Source: Ignavibacteriota bacterium (GTDB lineage Bacteria > Bacteroidota > Ignavibacteria > Ignavibacteriales > Melioribacteraceae). Taken from it: a stretch of DNA of 64,000 nt. Under the pieces are notes generated by a model that was not told where the DNA came from, ran no database searches, and saw only the letters and a list, made by a program, of their open reading frames with translations. The stretch's first letter is position 1. Every line of letters starts with the position of its first letter. Position numbers and translations under genes: made by a program. Location of the stretch: the NCBI GenBank assembly GCA_016716225.1, contig JADJWT010000001.1, positions 930,001-994,000 of the forward strand, in the 5' to 3' direction. This document shows, one piece after another, positions 46,470 through 55,342 of the stretch.

Positions 46470-47156
46470 TTACATTCCTAGGTTTACTCCAAAAATTAAA
46501 TATCCAACTTCTTTATTTGGATTAAGAACATAACTGCTAAAAATTGGTAATGAAAAATCTTCTGTAATTTTAATATCTTTTGAAATTTTTGCACCAATGT
46601 TAATTAAATTAAATTCTGATGTTCCATAAATTGGGTTATCACTACCAGGAGTTCCTCCAATAAATAAATCTAATCCAACTTCACTAATTGATGTTGAATA
46701 TCCGACTTCAAAATAAATATTGTTTTCCGGATCATTAAGAACATTTACAAAAGCAGCTACTGAAATTGGAAAACTTTCTGATCCACCGTAACTTAATCCA
46801 ACTTCTAAATTATGTGCACCGCCTTCATCTTTGTAACTTCCATATTTTACTCCGGAATTTGGAAAGTAATAATCTGTAACAATTAATGAAAAATCTGAAA
46901 CGGAATAACTTGCATACAAATCCATTTCTTCAGCACCGGATGCATCATTTGTAAATGGATAAGATCCCCAAAATCCAACTTCAAAATTTCCAGCAGCTAA
47001 CGAAAGAGATGGTTGAATGCTACCCGAATTACCGAAATCTAAACCTCGCCAAACATATCTGCTAACGAAATCTGCTCCTCCGGATAAAGTTGTTTGAGCA
47101 ATTGAAAATGATGATAGAAATATTATTATTAAAAATATGTTTTTAATTGATTTCAT
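46470..47156 (-). CDS. TorF-family putative porin
   Basis: A 228-residue outer membrane beta-barrel. A signal peptide ends at about residue 20 (SFSIAQ). SGGADFVSRYVWRGLDFGNSG is the TorF (Gcw_chp) N-terminal signature, followed by alternating amphipathic strands such as NFEVGFWGSYPF and EEMDLYASYSVSDFSLIVTDYYFP. It ends in a YLIFGVNLGM strand. It lies 72 nt behind the ammonium transporter, and TorF genes commonly follow amt/glnB, so it may help ammonium or related solutes cross the outer membrane. Confidence 0.85.
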   Translation of the reverse strand: MKSIKNIFLIIIFLSSFSIAQTTLSGGADFVSRYVWRGLDFGNSGSIQPSLSLAAGNFEVGFWGSYPFTNDASGAEEMDLYASYSVSDFSLIVTDYYFPNSGVKYGSYKDEGGAHNLEVGLSYGGSESFPISVAAFVNVLNDPENNIYFEVGYSTSISEVGLDLFIGGTPGSDNPIYGTSEFNLINIGAKISKDIKITEDFSLPIFSSYVLNPNKEVGYLIFGVNLGM

Positions 47157-47228
47157 AATTTCTCCGCTATAATTAGTATAAGTTAAATTTATTTTTTTCT
47201 AAAATATTGGCAACATATATTTTTGATA

Positions 47229-48479
47229 TTATACAATTTTTTCAAAATCCGGATAAGCTTCCATTGAGTGTTCACCTAAATCCAATCCGCGAATTTCTTC
47301 TTCTTCGGAAACTCTTAATCCCATTGTTTGTTTGAGAATAAACCAAAGTATTCCGGTAAAAATTAAAACAAACGCACCAACAGAAATAACTCCAATAAAT
47401 TGAACCCATAACTGACCCATACTAGCTTTAGCACCAAAAATTCCTACTGCAAGAGTTCCAAAAATTCCGCAAACTAAGTGAACGGAAAGAGCGCCAACGG
47501 GATCATCAATTTTTAATTTGTCAAAAAATAAAACAGCTCCAACTACCAAAATGCCAGAAATTAATCCAATTATAATTGAAGAAGTAGGCCCCATTTGATC
47601 AGCACCAGCGGTAATTCCCACCAATCCTGCTAAAATTCCGTTAAGCAACATTGTAACATCGGGACTTTTTAGAAGAATCCAAGAAGTTAACATTGCTCCA
47701 ATTGCTCCAGCTGATGCTGCTAATGATGTTGTAACAAGAACCAAAGATACAGCAGCTGGATCAGCAGAAAGTACTGATCCTCCATTAAATCCGAACCATC
47801 CCAACCACAATAAAAATACTCCAATTGCTGCCAAAGGCATACTATGTCCCGGAATGGGATTAACTCCGCCTTTTTTGAATTTACCAATTCTTGGTCCTAA
47901 AAATAGTACACCAGTTAAAGCTCCCCAACCTCCAACTGAATGAACTAATGTAGAACCAGCAAAATCATGAAAATTTAATTCATTCAAAAATCCGCCACCC
48001 CATTTCCACATTCCGGCAATTGGATAAGCTAATGCTACAAATATTGTTGAGAAAACCAAAAATGTTGAAAGTTTTATTCTTTCTGCAACAGCACCAGAAA
48101 CTATAGTTGCTGCAGTTGCTGCAAACATTCCTTGAAATAAAAAGTCTGTCCAATATGTATAACCAATATTATATTCGCTTGTAAGCCCTGCAGCATCCGT
48201 AGAAATTCCAAATCCTGCAAATCCAAAAAAACCGCCAGCAAAGTCTTTTCCCGGATACATTAAGTTAAATCCAACTATAGCATAAGTTATTAATCCTATA
48301 GCCGGAATTATTGAATTTTTAAACAAAATATTAACAGTATTTTTGGAACGTGTTAATCCGGTTTCTAAAGTTGCAAATCCCAAATGCATAATGAAAACTA
48401 AAGCAGTAGCAATCATCATCCAGAGATTATTTACCGTAAATAGATTATTTGTAACTGATTTCACTAATTCATCTTCCAT
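47229..48479 (-). CDS. amt: ammonium transporter
   Basis: A 416-residue Amt/MEP channel with 11 transmembrane helices. The start FIMHLGFATLETGLTRSKN is the Amt signature. The twin histidines of the pore are in STLVHSVGGWGALTG and GALSVHLVCGIFGT. NWHDFAGST-type (NFHDFAGST) and PLAAIGVFLLWLGWFGFNGGS are typical. It conducts ammonium or ammonia and is closed by the P-II protein encoded 36 nt upstream. There is no cleaved signal peptide. Confidence 0.96.
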   Translation of the reverse strand: MEDELVKSVTNNLFTVNNLWMMIATALVFIMHLGFATLETGLTRSKNTVNILFKNSIIPAIGLITYAIVGFNLMYPGKDFAGGFFGFAGFGISTDAAGLTSEYNIGYTYWTDFLFQGMFAATAATIVSGAVAERIKLSTFLVFSTIFVALAYPIAGMWKWGGGFLNELNFHDFAGSTLVHSVGGWGALTGVLFLGPRIGKFKKGGVNPIPGHSMPLAAIGVFLLWLGWFGFNGGSVLSADPAAVSLVLVTTSLAASAGAIGAMLTSWILLKSPDVTMLLNGILAGLVGITAGADQMGPTSSIIIGLISGILVVGAVLFFDKLKIDDPVGALSVHLVCGIFGTLAVGIFGAKASMGQLWVQFIGVISVGAFVLIFTGILWFILKQTMGLRVSEEEEIRGLDLGEHSMEAYPDFEKIV

Positions 48480-48515
48480 TGTAACTCCTTAAAATTATCA
48501 ATTATTTAAAATTTC

Positions 48516-48854
48516 TTAAACGGCACTTTCGCCGGATTCTTCGGTTCTAATTCTTATTGCATCTTCAACCGGTATTATAAAAATTTTACCATCCCCAATT
48601 TTTCCGGTTTTACTTTTTTCAATAATAATTTGTATTGCTTTTTCCACAGCATCATCCGAACATATTAGCTCAACTTTTACTTTGGGTACAAATTCAAGAT
48701 TATACTCAGATCCTCTATAAATTTCCTTATGACCCTTCTGTCTTCCATATCCTCTAACTTCGGTAACTGTAATCCCGGCAAAACCTTCTTCTTGAAGTGC
48801 ATTATGTAATGCATCCAATTTTCCCGGTCTAATTATTGCTTCAACTTTCTTCAT
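48516..48854 (-). CDS. glnB: nitrogen regulatory protein P-II
   Basis: A 112-residue P-II protein. MKKVEAIIRPGKLDALHNAL opens the fold; the T-loop GRQKGHKEIYRGSEYNLEF holds Tyr51, the site uridylylated in enteric P-II. TGKIGDGKIFIIPVEDAIRIRT is the B/C-loop nucleotide site. It senses ATP/ADP and 2-oxoglutarate and would gate Amt. AGGAGAA precedes the ATG. It is the first gene of the P-II/Amt/porin operon, so glnK is an equally good name. Confidence 0.96.
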   Translation of the reverse strand: MKKVEAIIRPGKLDALHNALQEEGFAGITVTEVRGYGRQKGHKEIYRGSEYNLEFVPKVKVELICSDDAVEKAIQIIIEKSKTGKIGDGKIFIIPVEDAIRIRTEESGESAV

Positions 48855-49143
48855 TTTATTCTCCTATTTGATAGAAATACTTAAAATTTATTCGTTGTAT
48901 TTAGTTTTTTGCCTTAATAATTTAGAATTCTATACGCAAAGATATAATAAAATTTTATTTTGTCAAGTTTTTATCTAAATAATTATTGTATTTTAACAAA
49001 ATCACATAGTATTATTAGACAATTTATATGAAATGCCTAAATAATTATTTTAAATTATAGAGTTAAATATTTATAATTAGGATAATTCTTTAATTAATTT
49101 GAAATGAAAATAATGCTGAGAAAGTTTGGGATTTTTAATTTTA
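48855..49143. other. gap upstream of P-II gene without recognised genes
   Basis: A long AT-rich gap between the P-II gene and the htpX terminator. It presumably holds the P-II promoter. I searched by eye for a sigma-54 type site and saw none. No open frame of note. Confidence 0.5.
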
Positions 49144-49174
49144 AAATGTTGTCACTTTTGAAATGACAACATTT
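49144..49174 (-). terminator. intrinsic terminator after htpX
   Basis: An 11-bp perfect stem (AAATGTTGTCA with TGACAACATTT) closes a 9-nt loop. It lies 24 nt past the htpX stop codon, followed on the minus strand by a short T/A-rich run, so termination is likely but not strong. Confidence 0.7.
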
Positions 49175-49197
49175 GTGAGAAGTAGAATTGTTAAATT

Positions 49198-50031
49198 TTA
49201 ATTAAATATTTTTTGTCCAGCAATTTCTTCCAATCTTTTTATTCTTTCTTCTGTAGATGGGTGGGTAGAAAATAATTTTTGCATTCCGCCAAAAAATGGA
49301 TTTATAATAAACATGTGCGAATCTGATTCTCTTCCGGTTCTCATAGGATTTTGTTGAACTCCGTTTTGTAGTTTATAAAGTGCTGTAGCTAAACCTATTG
49401 GTTTCCCGGATATTTCTGCGCCACCTTTGTCTGCAGCAAATTCTCTTACCCGCGAAATTGCCATTCTAATTATCATTCCGGCAATTGGAGCTAAAATCAT
49501 CATAAATAATCCCGCCATTGGATTTTCTCTTCTATCAGAACTGAAGTGCGCTATTTGTCCCAATGTTGCCAAAGCTCCAGCAAAAGTAGCTGCAACTGCG
49601 CTAGTTAAAATATCACGATGCTTTACATGAGCCAATTCATGAGCCATAACACCTTCAAGTTCATCTTTAGATAAAATTCTTAAAATCCCTTGAGTTGCTG
49701 CAACAGCAGCATGTTGGGGATTTCTCCCGGTTGCAAAAGCATTTGGAGTTTGTTCGGGAGTAATATAAACTTTTGGCATTGGCAATTGAGCATTGTTAGC
49801 TAATTTTTCTACCATTTCATAAAGTCCGCTTGGATGATTTGGACCAATTTCATTTGCTTTATATCTACTTAAAACCATTTTATCACTAAACCAATAGCTG
49901 TAAAAATTCATTCCTGCTGCAATTACTAATGCTATAATAGTTCCACTTTTTCCGCCAATAATTCCTCCTATATATATAAATAGAAGTGTTAACCCCATCA
50001 TTAGTAAAAATGTTCTAAAGTTACTTTGCAT
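49198..50031 (-). CDS. htpX: HtpX membrane zinc metalloprotease
   Basis: A 277-residue M48 protease. Two N-terminal helices (about 5-45) precede the catalytic motif MAHELAHVKHRD with His131, Glu132 and His135; the third ligand is Glu in REFAADKGGAEISG. Two more hydrophobic helices (about 142-190) lie between them. HtpX degrades misfolded membrane proteins. FSTHPSTEERIKRL is the conserved C-terminal motif. AAAAGG precedes the ATG by about 7 nt. Confidence 0.95.
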   Translation of the reverse strand: MQSNFRTFLLMMGLTLLFIYIGGIIGGKSGTIIALVIAAGMNFYSYWFSDKMVLSRYKANEIGPNHPSGLYEMVEKLANNAQLPMPKVYITPEQTPNAFATGRNPQHAAVAATQGILRILSKDELEGVMAHELAHVKHRDILTSAVAATFAGALATLGQIAHFSSDRRENPMAGLFMMILAPIAGMIIRMAISRVREFAADKGGAEISGKPIGLATALYKLQNGVQQNPMRTGRESDSHMFIINPFFGGMQKLFSTHPSTEERIKRLEEIAGQKIFN

Positions 50032-50313
50032 TTTTAAACCTTTTATTTTGTAATTTGTTAAAAATTAAACATTTTCTTAATTAAAATACAAGCAAAATCA
50101 AAATTGAATAATTTTTGTAAATATAAAAACCTGCTGATTTTTTAATTATGTTGTTTTTAAAAGTTTGAGAAATTTTACAATATTTATTTTAAAATGTTTC
50201 ATTAACAAATTTCAACATTTACATTAATTAACCTGTGTTAAGATTTGCTCTTGAAAAGTTATTTCTTTTTTAATACAATTAATTGTGTATTGAAAAAAAA
50301 TAAGGAATAAACC

Positions 50314-50856
50314 ATGTTGATGGTAAAAGATGTTGATTTAACCCCAAATCCTCAAGCTCTGAAATTTATCTTAAGTGAAAAATTATTAAATAGAGAAACA
50401 AGAAGTTTCAAAAGTAAGGAAGAATCAGAAATCGATCCACTTGCTAAGGCAATTTTTGAATTACCCGGAGTTGTATCTGTTTTTTACATGGATAGATTTA
50501 TAACCATTGAAAAAGAGCCAAATACAAGTTGGGGAAAAATTCAAATGCCATTTGTAAATTTGATTAAAAATTTTAACAAAGATTTAATTCCACAAGAATC
50601 TGAAAATTCTTCTTCAATAGAAAATGATACTGAGTTACTTAAGCAAATTAATGACTTACTAGATAAAAGAGTTCGACCGGCACTGGCCGGAGATGGTGGA
50701 GGGTTGCAAGTTTTAGATTTGCATGATAAAACTTTAACAATCAGATATCAAGGAGCCTGTGGAACTTGTCCAAGCGCAATTCAAGGAACTTTAGTTGCAA
50801 TTGAAAATTTACTAAAACGTGAAATTGATCCTTTTATGGAGGTTGTAAGCGGATAA
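50314..50856 (+). CDS. Nfu-type Fe-S cluster carrier (Nfu_N + NifU domains)
   Basis: A 180-residue protein. Residues 1-85 are an Nfu N-terminal domain (LTPNPQALKFILSEKLL, LFELPGVVSVFYMDRFITIEK-type). Residues about 108-178 are the NifU C-terminal domain with the cluster-binding CxxC, Cys149 and Cys152, in GACGTCPSAIQGTL. It delivers [4Fe-4S] clusters to apo-enzymes. AAGGAA precedes the ATG. It is followed by a strong terminator, so monocistronic. Relevant clients in the window include GltB/D, KamA and LarE. Confidence 0.93.
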   Translation: MLMVKDVDLTPNPQALKFILSEKLLNRETRSFKSKEESEIDPLAKAIFELPGVVSVFYMDRFITIEKEPNTSWGKIQMPFVNLIKNFNKDLIPQESENSSSIENDTELLKQINDLLDKRVRPALAGDGGGLQVLDLHDKTLTIRYQGACGTCPSAIQGTLVAIENLLKREIDPFMEVVSG

Positions 50857-50862
50857 ATTTTT

Positions 50863-50903
50863 AATAAATCCCAACTCTTATATTGTTGGGATTTATTATT
50901 TTT
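50863..50903 (+). terminator. intrinsic terminator after Nfu gene
   Basis: A perfect 13-bp stem (AATAAATCCCAAC with GTTGGGATTTATT) with a 9-nt loop, followed by ATTTTT, starts 7 nt after the stop codon. It is probably the strongest terminator in the window. Confidence 0.92.
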
Positions 50904-51032
50904 CAATAAGCTGAGGTTACATAATTGATCCAAATTTGTTTAGAGAAAACAAATATTCCAAATTTATTCTGTTATAAATCCTTTCGCCTTGTTCAACTTA
51001 AAAATTATATAAAATTGAATATCTTTGGTCTA

Positions 51033-52379
51033 TTAATTTATTAAACTGCTTAAATACATTTCATTTTTTTCAGTTAAGAAATTTGTTAATTCTTCATCAA
51101 AGAAAAATTCTTCATTTCCGAATGCTGGAGTTAAATGTGTAAACCATGTTGCGGTTGGATCATAAGATGCAAAAAACGGTTTCTTAACCCAATCCGGGTT
51201 TCTTGCTTGAAGCAAATTTAGTACAAATACTTTTTCGTCATTAATTTCTGCAACTCCTTCAATTGCAACTTTTCCCGGTAATGCAGACATTACTGGTCCT
51301 TTTGCAGTTCTTGATAATCCAGATAATTTACTAAATGCACTTTTGTAAATTTTAAATACCTGTGCAATCGGAATTTCAAAATATTTTTTTGCACCGGTAT
51401 TTCTTTCTACAAACATATAATATGGAATTAACCCCATTCGTACTTGCTCTTTCCACATTTTTTCCCAAATTTCCGATTTATCATTAACATGTTTTATTAC
51501 CGGAGATTGTGTTCTAATTTCTACACCAATATTTCGCAATTTTCTTATTGCTTCATCAACAATTTTTGTTTGAAGTTCTTTATAATGACTAAAGTGCGCC
51601 ATTATTGCAATATGTTTTCCGGATTTAATAATTCTTTCAAATAGTTTTAAAATATCATCAGCATCGTTATCCGTAACAAATCTATAAGGCCAATAAGCTA
51701 AAGATTTTGTTCCGATTCTTATATTTTGAATGTGCTCAAACTGATGTGATAAAAATGGTTCTAAATAAATTTTTAATTTCTGATATTTCATTACCATTGG
51801 ATCTCCTCCGGTAAAAAGTATATCAGAAATTTCTTTATGTTTTTTAATATATTCTTGGAATCTTTTTGATTCATCAGTTGCGAATTTTAAATTATCAATT
51901 CCAACAAACTGCGCCCATCTGAAACAAAATGAACAATAGGAATGACAAGTTTGTCCACCGGATGGAAAAATCAAAACTGTTTCTTTATATTTATGTTGCA
52001 AACCATTTATGGGAAAGTTATCAAGATATGGAACATTTGCCGTTAATTGTCCCGCCGGATGCGGATTTAATTGCATTCTGATTTCATCAGAAATTACTTT
52101 TATTTTTTGGGGAGATAATTGATTTTTTATTGCTTCGGCAATTTTATTAAAATACGGTGGACTTAACATATCCTTATGCATAAAAGTTAATTGAAATATT
52201 GGATCTTCCGGAATGTTCGACCAATCAATTAATTCTTCAATAACATAATTATTTACTCTAAAAGGAAGAACATTTGCAACTACTTCCATATTAAAAATTT
52301 CGGTTTTAGGAAGTATTTTTAGTTGTGGAATATTATATAAATCTTTTAGTTGAAATATTTTCAGTTTTGGAGTATTCAT
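51033..52379 (-). CDS. KamA-family radical SAM protein (lysine 2,3-aminomutase-like)
   Basis: A 448-residue radical SAM enzyme. The [4Fe-4S] motif is Cys145, Cys149 and Cys152 in GGQTCHSYCSFCFRW. SDILFTGGDPMVMKYQKL is the glycine-rich SAM motif. A Lys in ALPGKVAIEG is where lysine aminomutases attach PLP, so PLP use is plausible. It could be a lysine or beta-lysine mutase, an EpmB-like enzyme or a related aminomutase; no partner genes settle this. GGAGGAA precedes the ATG. Confidence 0.88.
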   Translation of the reverse strand: MNTPKLKIFQLKDLYNIPQLKILPKTEIFNMEVVANVLPFRVNNYVIEELIDWSNIPEDPIFQLTFMHKDMLSPPYFNKIAEAIKNQLSPQKIKVISDEIRMQLNPHPAGQLTANVPYLDNFPINGLQHKYKETVLIFPSGGQTCHSYCSFCFRWAQFVGIDNLKFATDESKRFQEYIKKHKEISDILFTGGDPMVMKYQKLKIYLEPFLSHQFEHIQNIRIGTKSLAYWPYRFVTDNDADDILKLFERIIKSGKHIAIMAHFSHYKELQTKIVDEAIRKLRNIGVEIRTQSPVIKHVNDKSEIWEKMWKEQVRMGLIPYYMFVERNTGAKKYFEIPIAQVFKIYKSAFSKLSGLSRTAKGPVMSALPGKVAIEGVAEINDEKVFVLNLLQARNPDWVKKPFFASYDPTATWFTHLTPAFGNEEFFFDEELTNFLTEKNEMYLSSLIN

Positions 52380-52489
52380 ATTTCCTCCTTACTTATTTTT
52401 AATTTAACTAAAAATCCGCTTTGCGAAGATTTGATTATAAAAAAGGAAACTAACTTAAAACGAGATTGAGAAAAGGAAATTTGAGAAAA

Positions 52490-52503
52490 GCGGCATATGC
52501 CGC
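52490..52503. terminator. bidirectional terminator hairpin
   Basis: GCGGCATATGCCGC is a perfect palindrome, flanked by AAAA on the left and CTTTTTA on the right. It lies just past the DUF4295-like gene's stop codon on the minus strand and separates it from the KamA gene. Confidence 0.7.
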
Positions 52504-52507
52504 CTTT

Positions 52508-52672
52508 TTATTTAATTGTATTTACTTTGCTGATATCGTCAATTTTTACAAAACTTTCTTGAAATTTATAACTTCCCTTATCAGATTTCATAGTTCTTAC
52601 AACTTTTACATTAACGTCAACTTTTTTACCAACGTTTTTTGCTTTATCTGCAAATGTTTGCTTTTTTGCCAT
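52508..52672 (-). CDS. DUF4295-like small basic protein
   Basis: A 54-residue protein: MAKKQTFADKAKNVGKK, then VNVKVVRTMKSDKGSYKFQE and SFVKIDDISKVNTIK. A GGGAGA motif lies 9 nt before the ATG, and a hairpin follows the stop. The MAKK start, the K-x-V-x-x-x-KS-x-KG-Y-F-E pattern and the length agree with DUF4295, a Bacteroidota protein usually encoded with ribosomal protein genes (rpmB-rpmG) and thought to be ribosome-linked. Here it stands alone, between the KamA and CTP genes. Confidence 0.78.
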   Translation of the reverse strand: MAKKQTFADKAKNVGKKVDVNVKVVRTMKSDKGSYKFQESFVKIDDISKVNTIK

Positions 52673-52748
52673 TTTTATTTTCTCCCAAAATTTACTTTTA
52701 AAATTACTAAAAAAAAGCTAAAGATGAAATGCAATAACTTTTACTTTA

Positions 52749-54815
52749 TCAACTTTGAGTTTGGAGCAAATCAACCAAAATATGTCCGCTTTCTTCCAAA
52801 TACGGATCTTCAACTTTTAAACTTTTTTTAGTTACTTCTTTTTTATCGATTATTTCAATTTTATTTAATTTTGCTCTTTCTTCTTCTCTCTGTTTTCTTT
52901 TTTGTTCACGTTCATCACGCTCTTTTTTTCTAATTTCCTCATTTAATGAAAATTCAACTTTATTCTTATTTTCTATGTATTCTTTAATGTCTTCAAGAAT
53001 ATAATTAAACTCCGGTTCCTTTAAAATTCTATCCTTATGATTTTCAATTAAACTTGGAAGAATTTTTGTAAAATCTCCATATTTTTTAAATTGACTTGTT
53101 TGAATTTGGTCCCATTTTAATGCACTTGGCATTGAACTTTCTCCATATTCACTCGGATCTAAAGCAGTTGGAAATTGCACATCTGGAATTACACCGAGAT
53201 TTTGCGTACTGCTTCCATTTATTCTATAATATTTTGCAATTGTGAGTTTTAACTGTCCACTTTGATCTCCAGCAGATGGAACAAATCTTTCTAATCCAAT
53301 TAAATTTTGAACAGTACCTTTGCCATAAGATTGTTCACCTAAAACAATTCCTCTTCCGTAATCTTGAATTGCACCAGAAAAAATCTCAGAAGCTGAAGCG
53401 CTATATCTATTTATAACAACTGCTAAAGGTCCATCATAAATAATCGTTGGATCAGGATCTTTTTCAACTGTAACATTTCCATTTGACTGCCTAACTTGAA
53501 CCACTGGTCCATCTTTTATAAATAATCCGGTTAATTCAACAGCTTCATCAAGAGCACCACCGCCATTATTTCTTAAATCGATAATAACACCGTCAACTTT
53601 TTCTTTCTTCAATTCACGTAAAATTTTTGAAACATCACGAGTTGTACTTCTAAAATCCGGATCACCATTTCTTTTAGCATCAAAATCAACATAGAAACTT
53701 GGAATTTCAATTACGCCTAATTTATAATCAACATTATCTTCATTTATTGTTATAATTTTTTTCTGTGCTGCTTGTTCTTCTAATTTTACTTTATCTCTAA
53801 TAATTGAAATCGTATCGGGTTTTGAATCAATTCCATTTTTCGCACGTAAAACTGATAAGCGAACTTTTGTTCCTTTATCACCACGAATTAAATCGACAAC
53901 ATCATCAATTCTCCAACCTATAACATCAACTAATTCTTCATCGCCTTGTCCGACAGCAATAATTAAATCATCTGCATGAATATTATCTGCTTTGAATGCA
54001 GGACCGCCGGGAACTATATTAACAACTTTTGTGTAATCATTATCAGTCTGCAAAGTTGCTCCAATTCCTTCTAAAGAGAGTTTCATTCTGATGTTAAAAT
54101 TTTCAGAAGTTCTCGGAGCTAAATAATTTGAGTGCGGATCAATTGCATCTGCAAACGAATTTAGATAAAGCTGTAAAACATCTTCGGATTTAAATTGCAA
54201 AATCGCTTTATGATAATTTTTATATCGATTTACTAAAGTCTCTTTTGTTTTATCCCATTCTTTCCCGCTAAGTTTTAAATTTAAAGCTTCATTTTTTAAT
54301 TTCTTTCTCCAAACTTCGTTAAGTTCATTTTCAGAAATTGGCCATGGTTCTTTATCTCTATTAATTTGATAAGTTTCATTTTTTGTAAAATCAAACTCTT
54401 TGTTTAATCTGCCAAAAACGTATTTCATTCTTTCATTCATTCTTGTTTTGTAAACATTAAAAATTTTAAATGCCGCATCAAGATTTCCGAAATGCAGATT
54501 TTCATCAATTGCAAATCTATATTTTTCAAATTCATCAATATCGCTTTTTAGAAAATACGATTTGTTATAATCCAAAGAATTTATATAGTTATCAAAAATA
54601 ACTGATGATAGAGAATCATCAAGATCAAATTTTTTATAATGATAACGCGATAATATTGTTGTTACCATTTTATTTATTTCCGGATAAAAATCTAACGGTT
54701 CAACAACTTTGTTTGAGTCTAAAATTTGATTTTGCGCGTGTAATTCTTCGGAAATATTTTTCTGACAATTATTTAAAACAAAAAATACAGTTAAGAGAAT
54801 TATATATTTCTTCAT
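52749..54815 (-). CDS. prc: tail-specific protease (S41 carboxy-terminal processing peptidase)
   Basis: A 688-residue Prc/Tsp-type protease. A lipobox-like LNNC ends the signal (about residue 17), so it is likely a lipoprotein. The N-terminal domain (about 40-235) precedes a PDZ domain (about 245-335; VVNIVPGGPAFKADNIHADDLIIAVG). The S41 domain has the catalytic Ser in YSASASEIFSGAIQDYG and the Lys in GEQSYGKGTVQ. A charged C-terminal helical tail (EEIRKKERDEREQKRK) follows, as in Prc. It degrades periplasmic proteins from exposed C-termini. Confidence 0.93.
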   Translation of the reverse strand: MKKYIILLTVFFVLNNCQKNISEELHAQNQILDSNKVVEPLDFYPEINKMVTTILSRYHYKKFDLDDSLSSVIFDNYINSLDYNKSYFLKSDIDEFEKYRFAIDENLHFGNLDAAFKIFNVYKTRMNERMKYVFGRLNKEFDFTKNETYQINRDKEPWPISENELNEVWRKKLKNEALNLKLSGKEWDKTKETLVNRYKNYHKAILQFKSEDVLQLYLNSFADAIDPHSNYLAPRTSENFNIRMKLSLEGIGATLQTDNDYTKVVNIVPGGPAFKADNIHADDLIIAVGQGDEELVDVIGWRIDDVVDLIRGDKGTKVRLSVLRAKNGIDSKPDTISIIRDKVKLEEQAAQKKIITINEDNVDYKLGVIEIPSFYVDFDAKRNGDPDFRSTTRDVSKILRELKKEKVDGVIIDLRNNGGGALDEAVELTGLFIKDGPVVQVRQSNGNVTVEKDPDPTIIYDGPLAVVINRYSASASEIFSGAIQDYGRGIVLGEQSYGKGTVQNLIGLERFVPSAGDQSGQLKLTIAKYYRINGSSTQNLGVIPDVQFPTALDPSEYGESSMPSALKWDQIQTSQFKKYGDFTKILPSLIENHKDRILKEPEFNYILEDIKEYIENKNKVEFSLNEEIRKKERDEREQKRKQREEERAKLNKIEIIDKKEVTKKSLKVEDPYLEESGHILVDLLQTQS

Positions 54816-54927
54816 TAAAATAATCCTATTTTTAAGCGTAAGGTTTGTTACAATAAAAACAAATTAATGTTTCATTGATGAATTGGGAAATATAAGAAAT
54901 TTACATTCCAAAAAATAAGGTAATGAT

Positions 54928-55287
54928 ATGGAACTGGAAAAATTAAGAGAATATTGCTTAACTAAAAATGGTGTAAAAGAAGATTTTCCTTTTGATAATG
55001 AAACTTTGGTATTTAAAGTTGGAAGTAAAATGTTTTGTTTGGTTAGTTTAGAATCTCCCTTACGAATAAATTTGAAATGCGAACCGGAAGATGTTATAAA
55101 TTTGATTGAAGAACATGAAGAAATTTTGCCCGGATATCACATGAATAAAAAGTATTGGATTACCATTAAATTAAATGGGAAATTAGGTAATAAATTTATT
55201 TTTAAGCTAATTGATGATTCATATAATTTAGTTTTCGAAAAGTTACCAAAGAAAGAAAGGGATTTAATTGAGAAAAGTTTTAGATAA
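54928..55287 (+). CDS. YjbR/MmcQ-family DNA-binding-like protein
   Basis: A 119-residue YjbR (CyaY-like fold) protein: LREYCLTKNGVKEDFPFDNETLVFKVGSKMFCLVSLE, LNLKCEPE-type core, PGYHMNKKYWITIKLNG, and a C-terminal helix KKERDLIEKSF. The PGYHMNK-W pattern is diagnostic. The role is unknown despite the DNA-binding label. AAGG precedes the ATG by about 7 nt. It converges on dnaA across a hairpin. Confidence 0.88.
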   Translation: MELEKLREYCLTKNGVKEDFPFDNETLVFKVGSKMFCLVSLESPLRINLKCEPEDVINLIEEHEEILPGYHMNKKYWITIKLNGKLGNKFIFKLIDDSYNLVFEKLPKKERDLIEKSFR

Positions 55288-55312
55288 TTGACCGAGGATT
55301 TTCCCCGGTCAA
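55288..55312 (+). terminator. hairpin between yjbR and dnaA
   Basis: TTGACCGAGG pairs with CCCCGGTCAA (one mismatch) around a 5-nt loop directly after the yjbR stop codon, between convergent genes. It lacks a clean T-run, so it is a weaker terminator call. Confidence 0.55.
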
Positions 55313-55342
55313 ATTATCTCGCATTCATTAACTAACAGAAGT

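Noticed and set aside
48855..49143. Sigma-54 promoter before the P-II gene
   Set aside because: I looked for GG-N10-GC spaced elements typical of TGGCAC-N5-TTGC and found none.
52466..52831. 121-codon plus-strand frame
   Set aside because: It is antisense to the DUF4295-like gene and the end of the protease gene, and its Phe/Cys-rich composition is a typical shadow.
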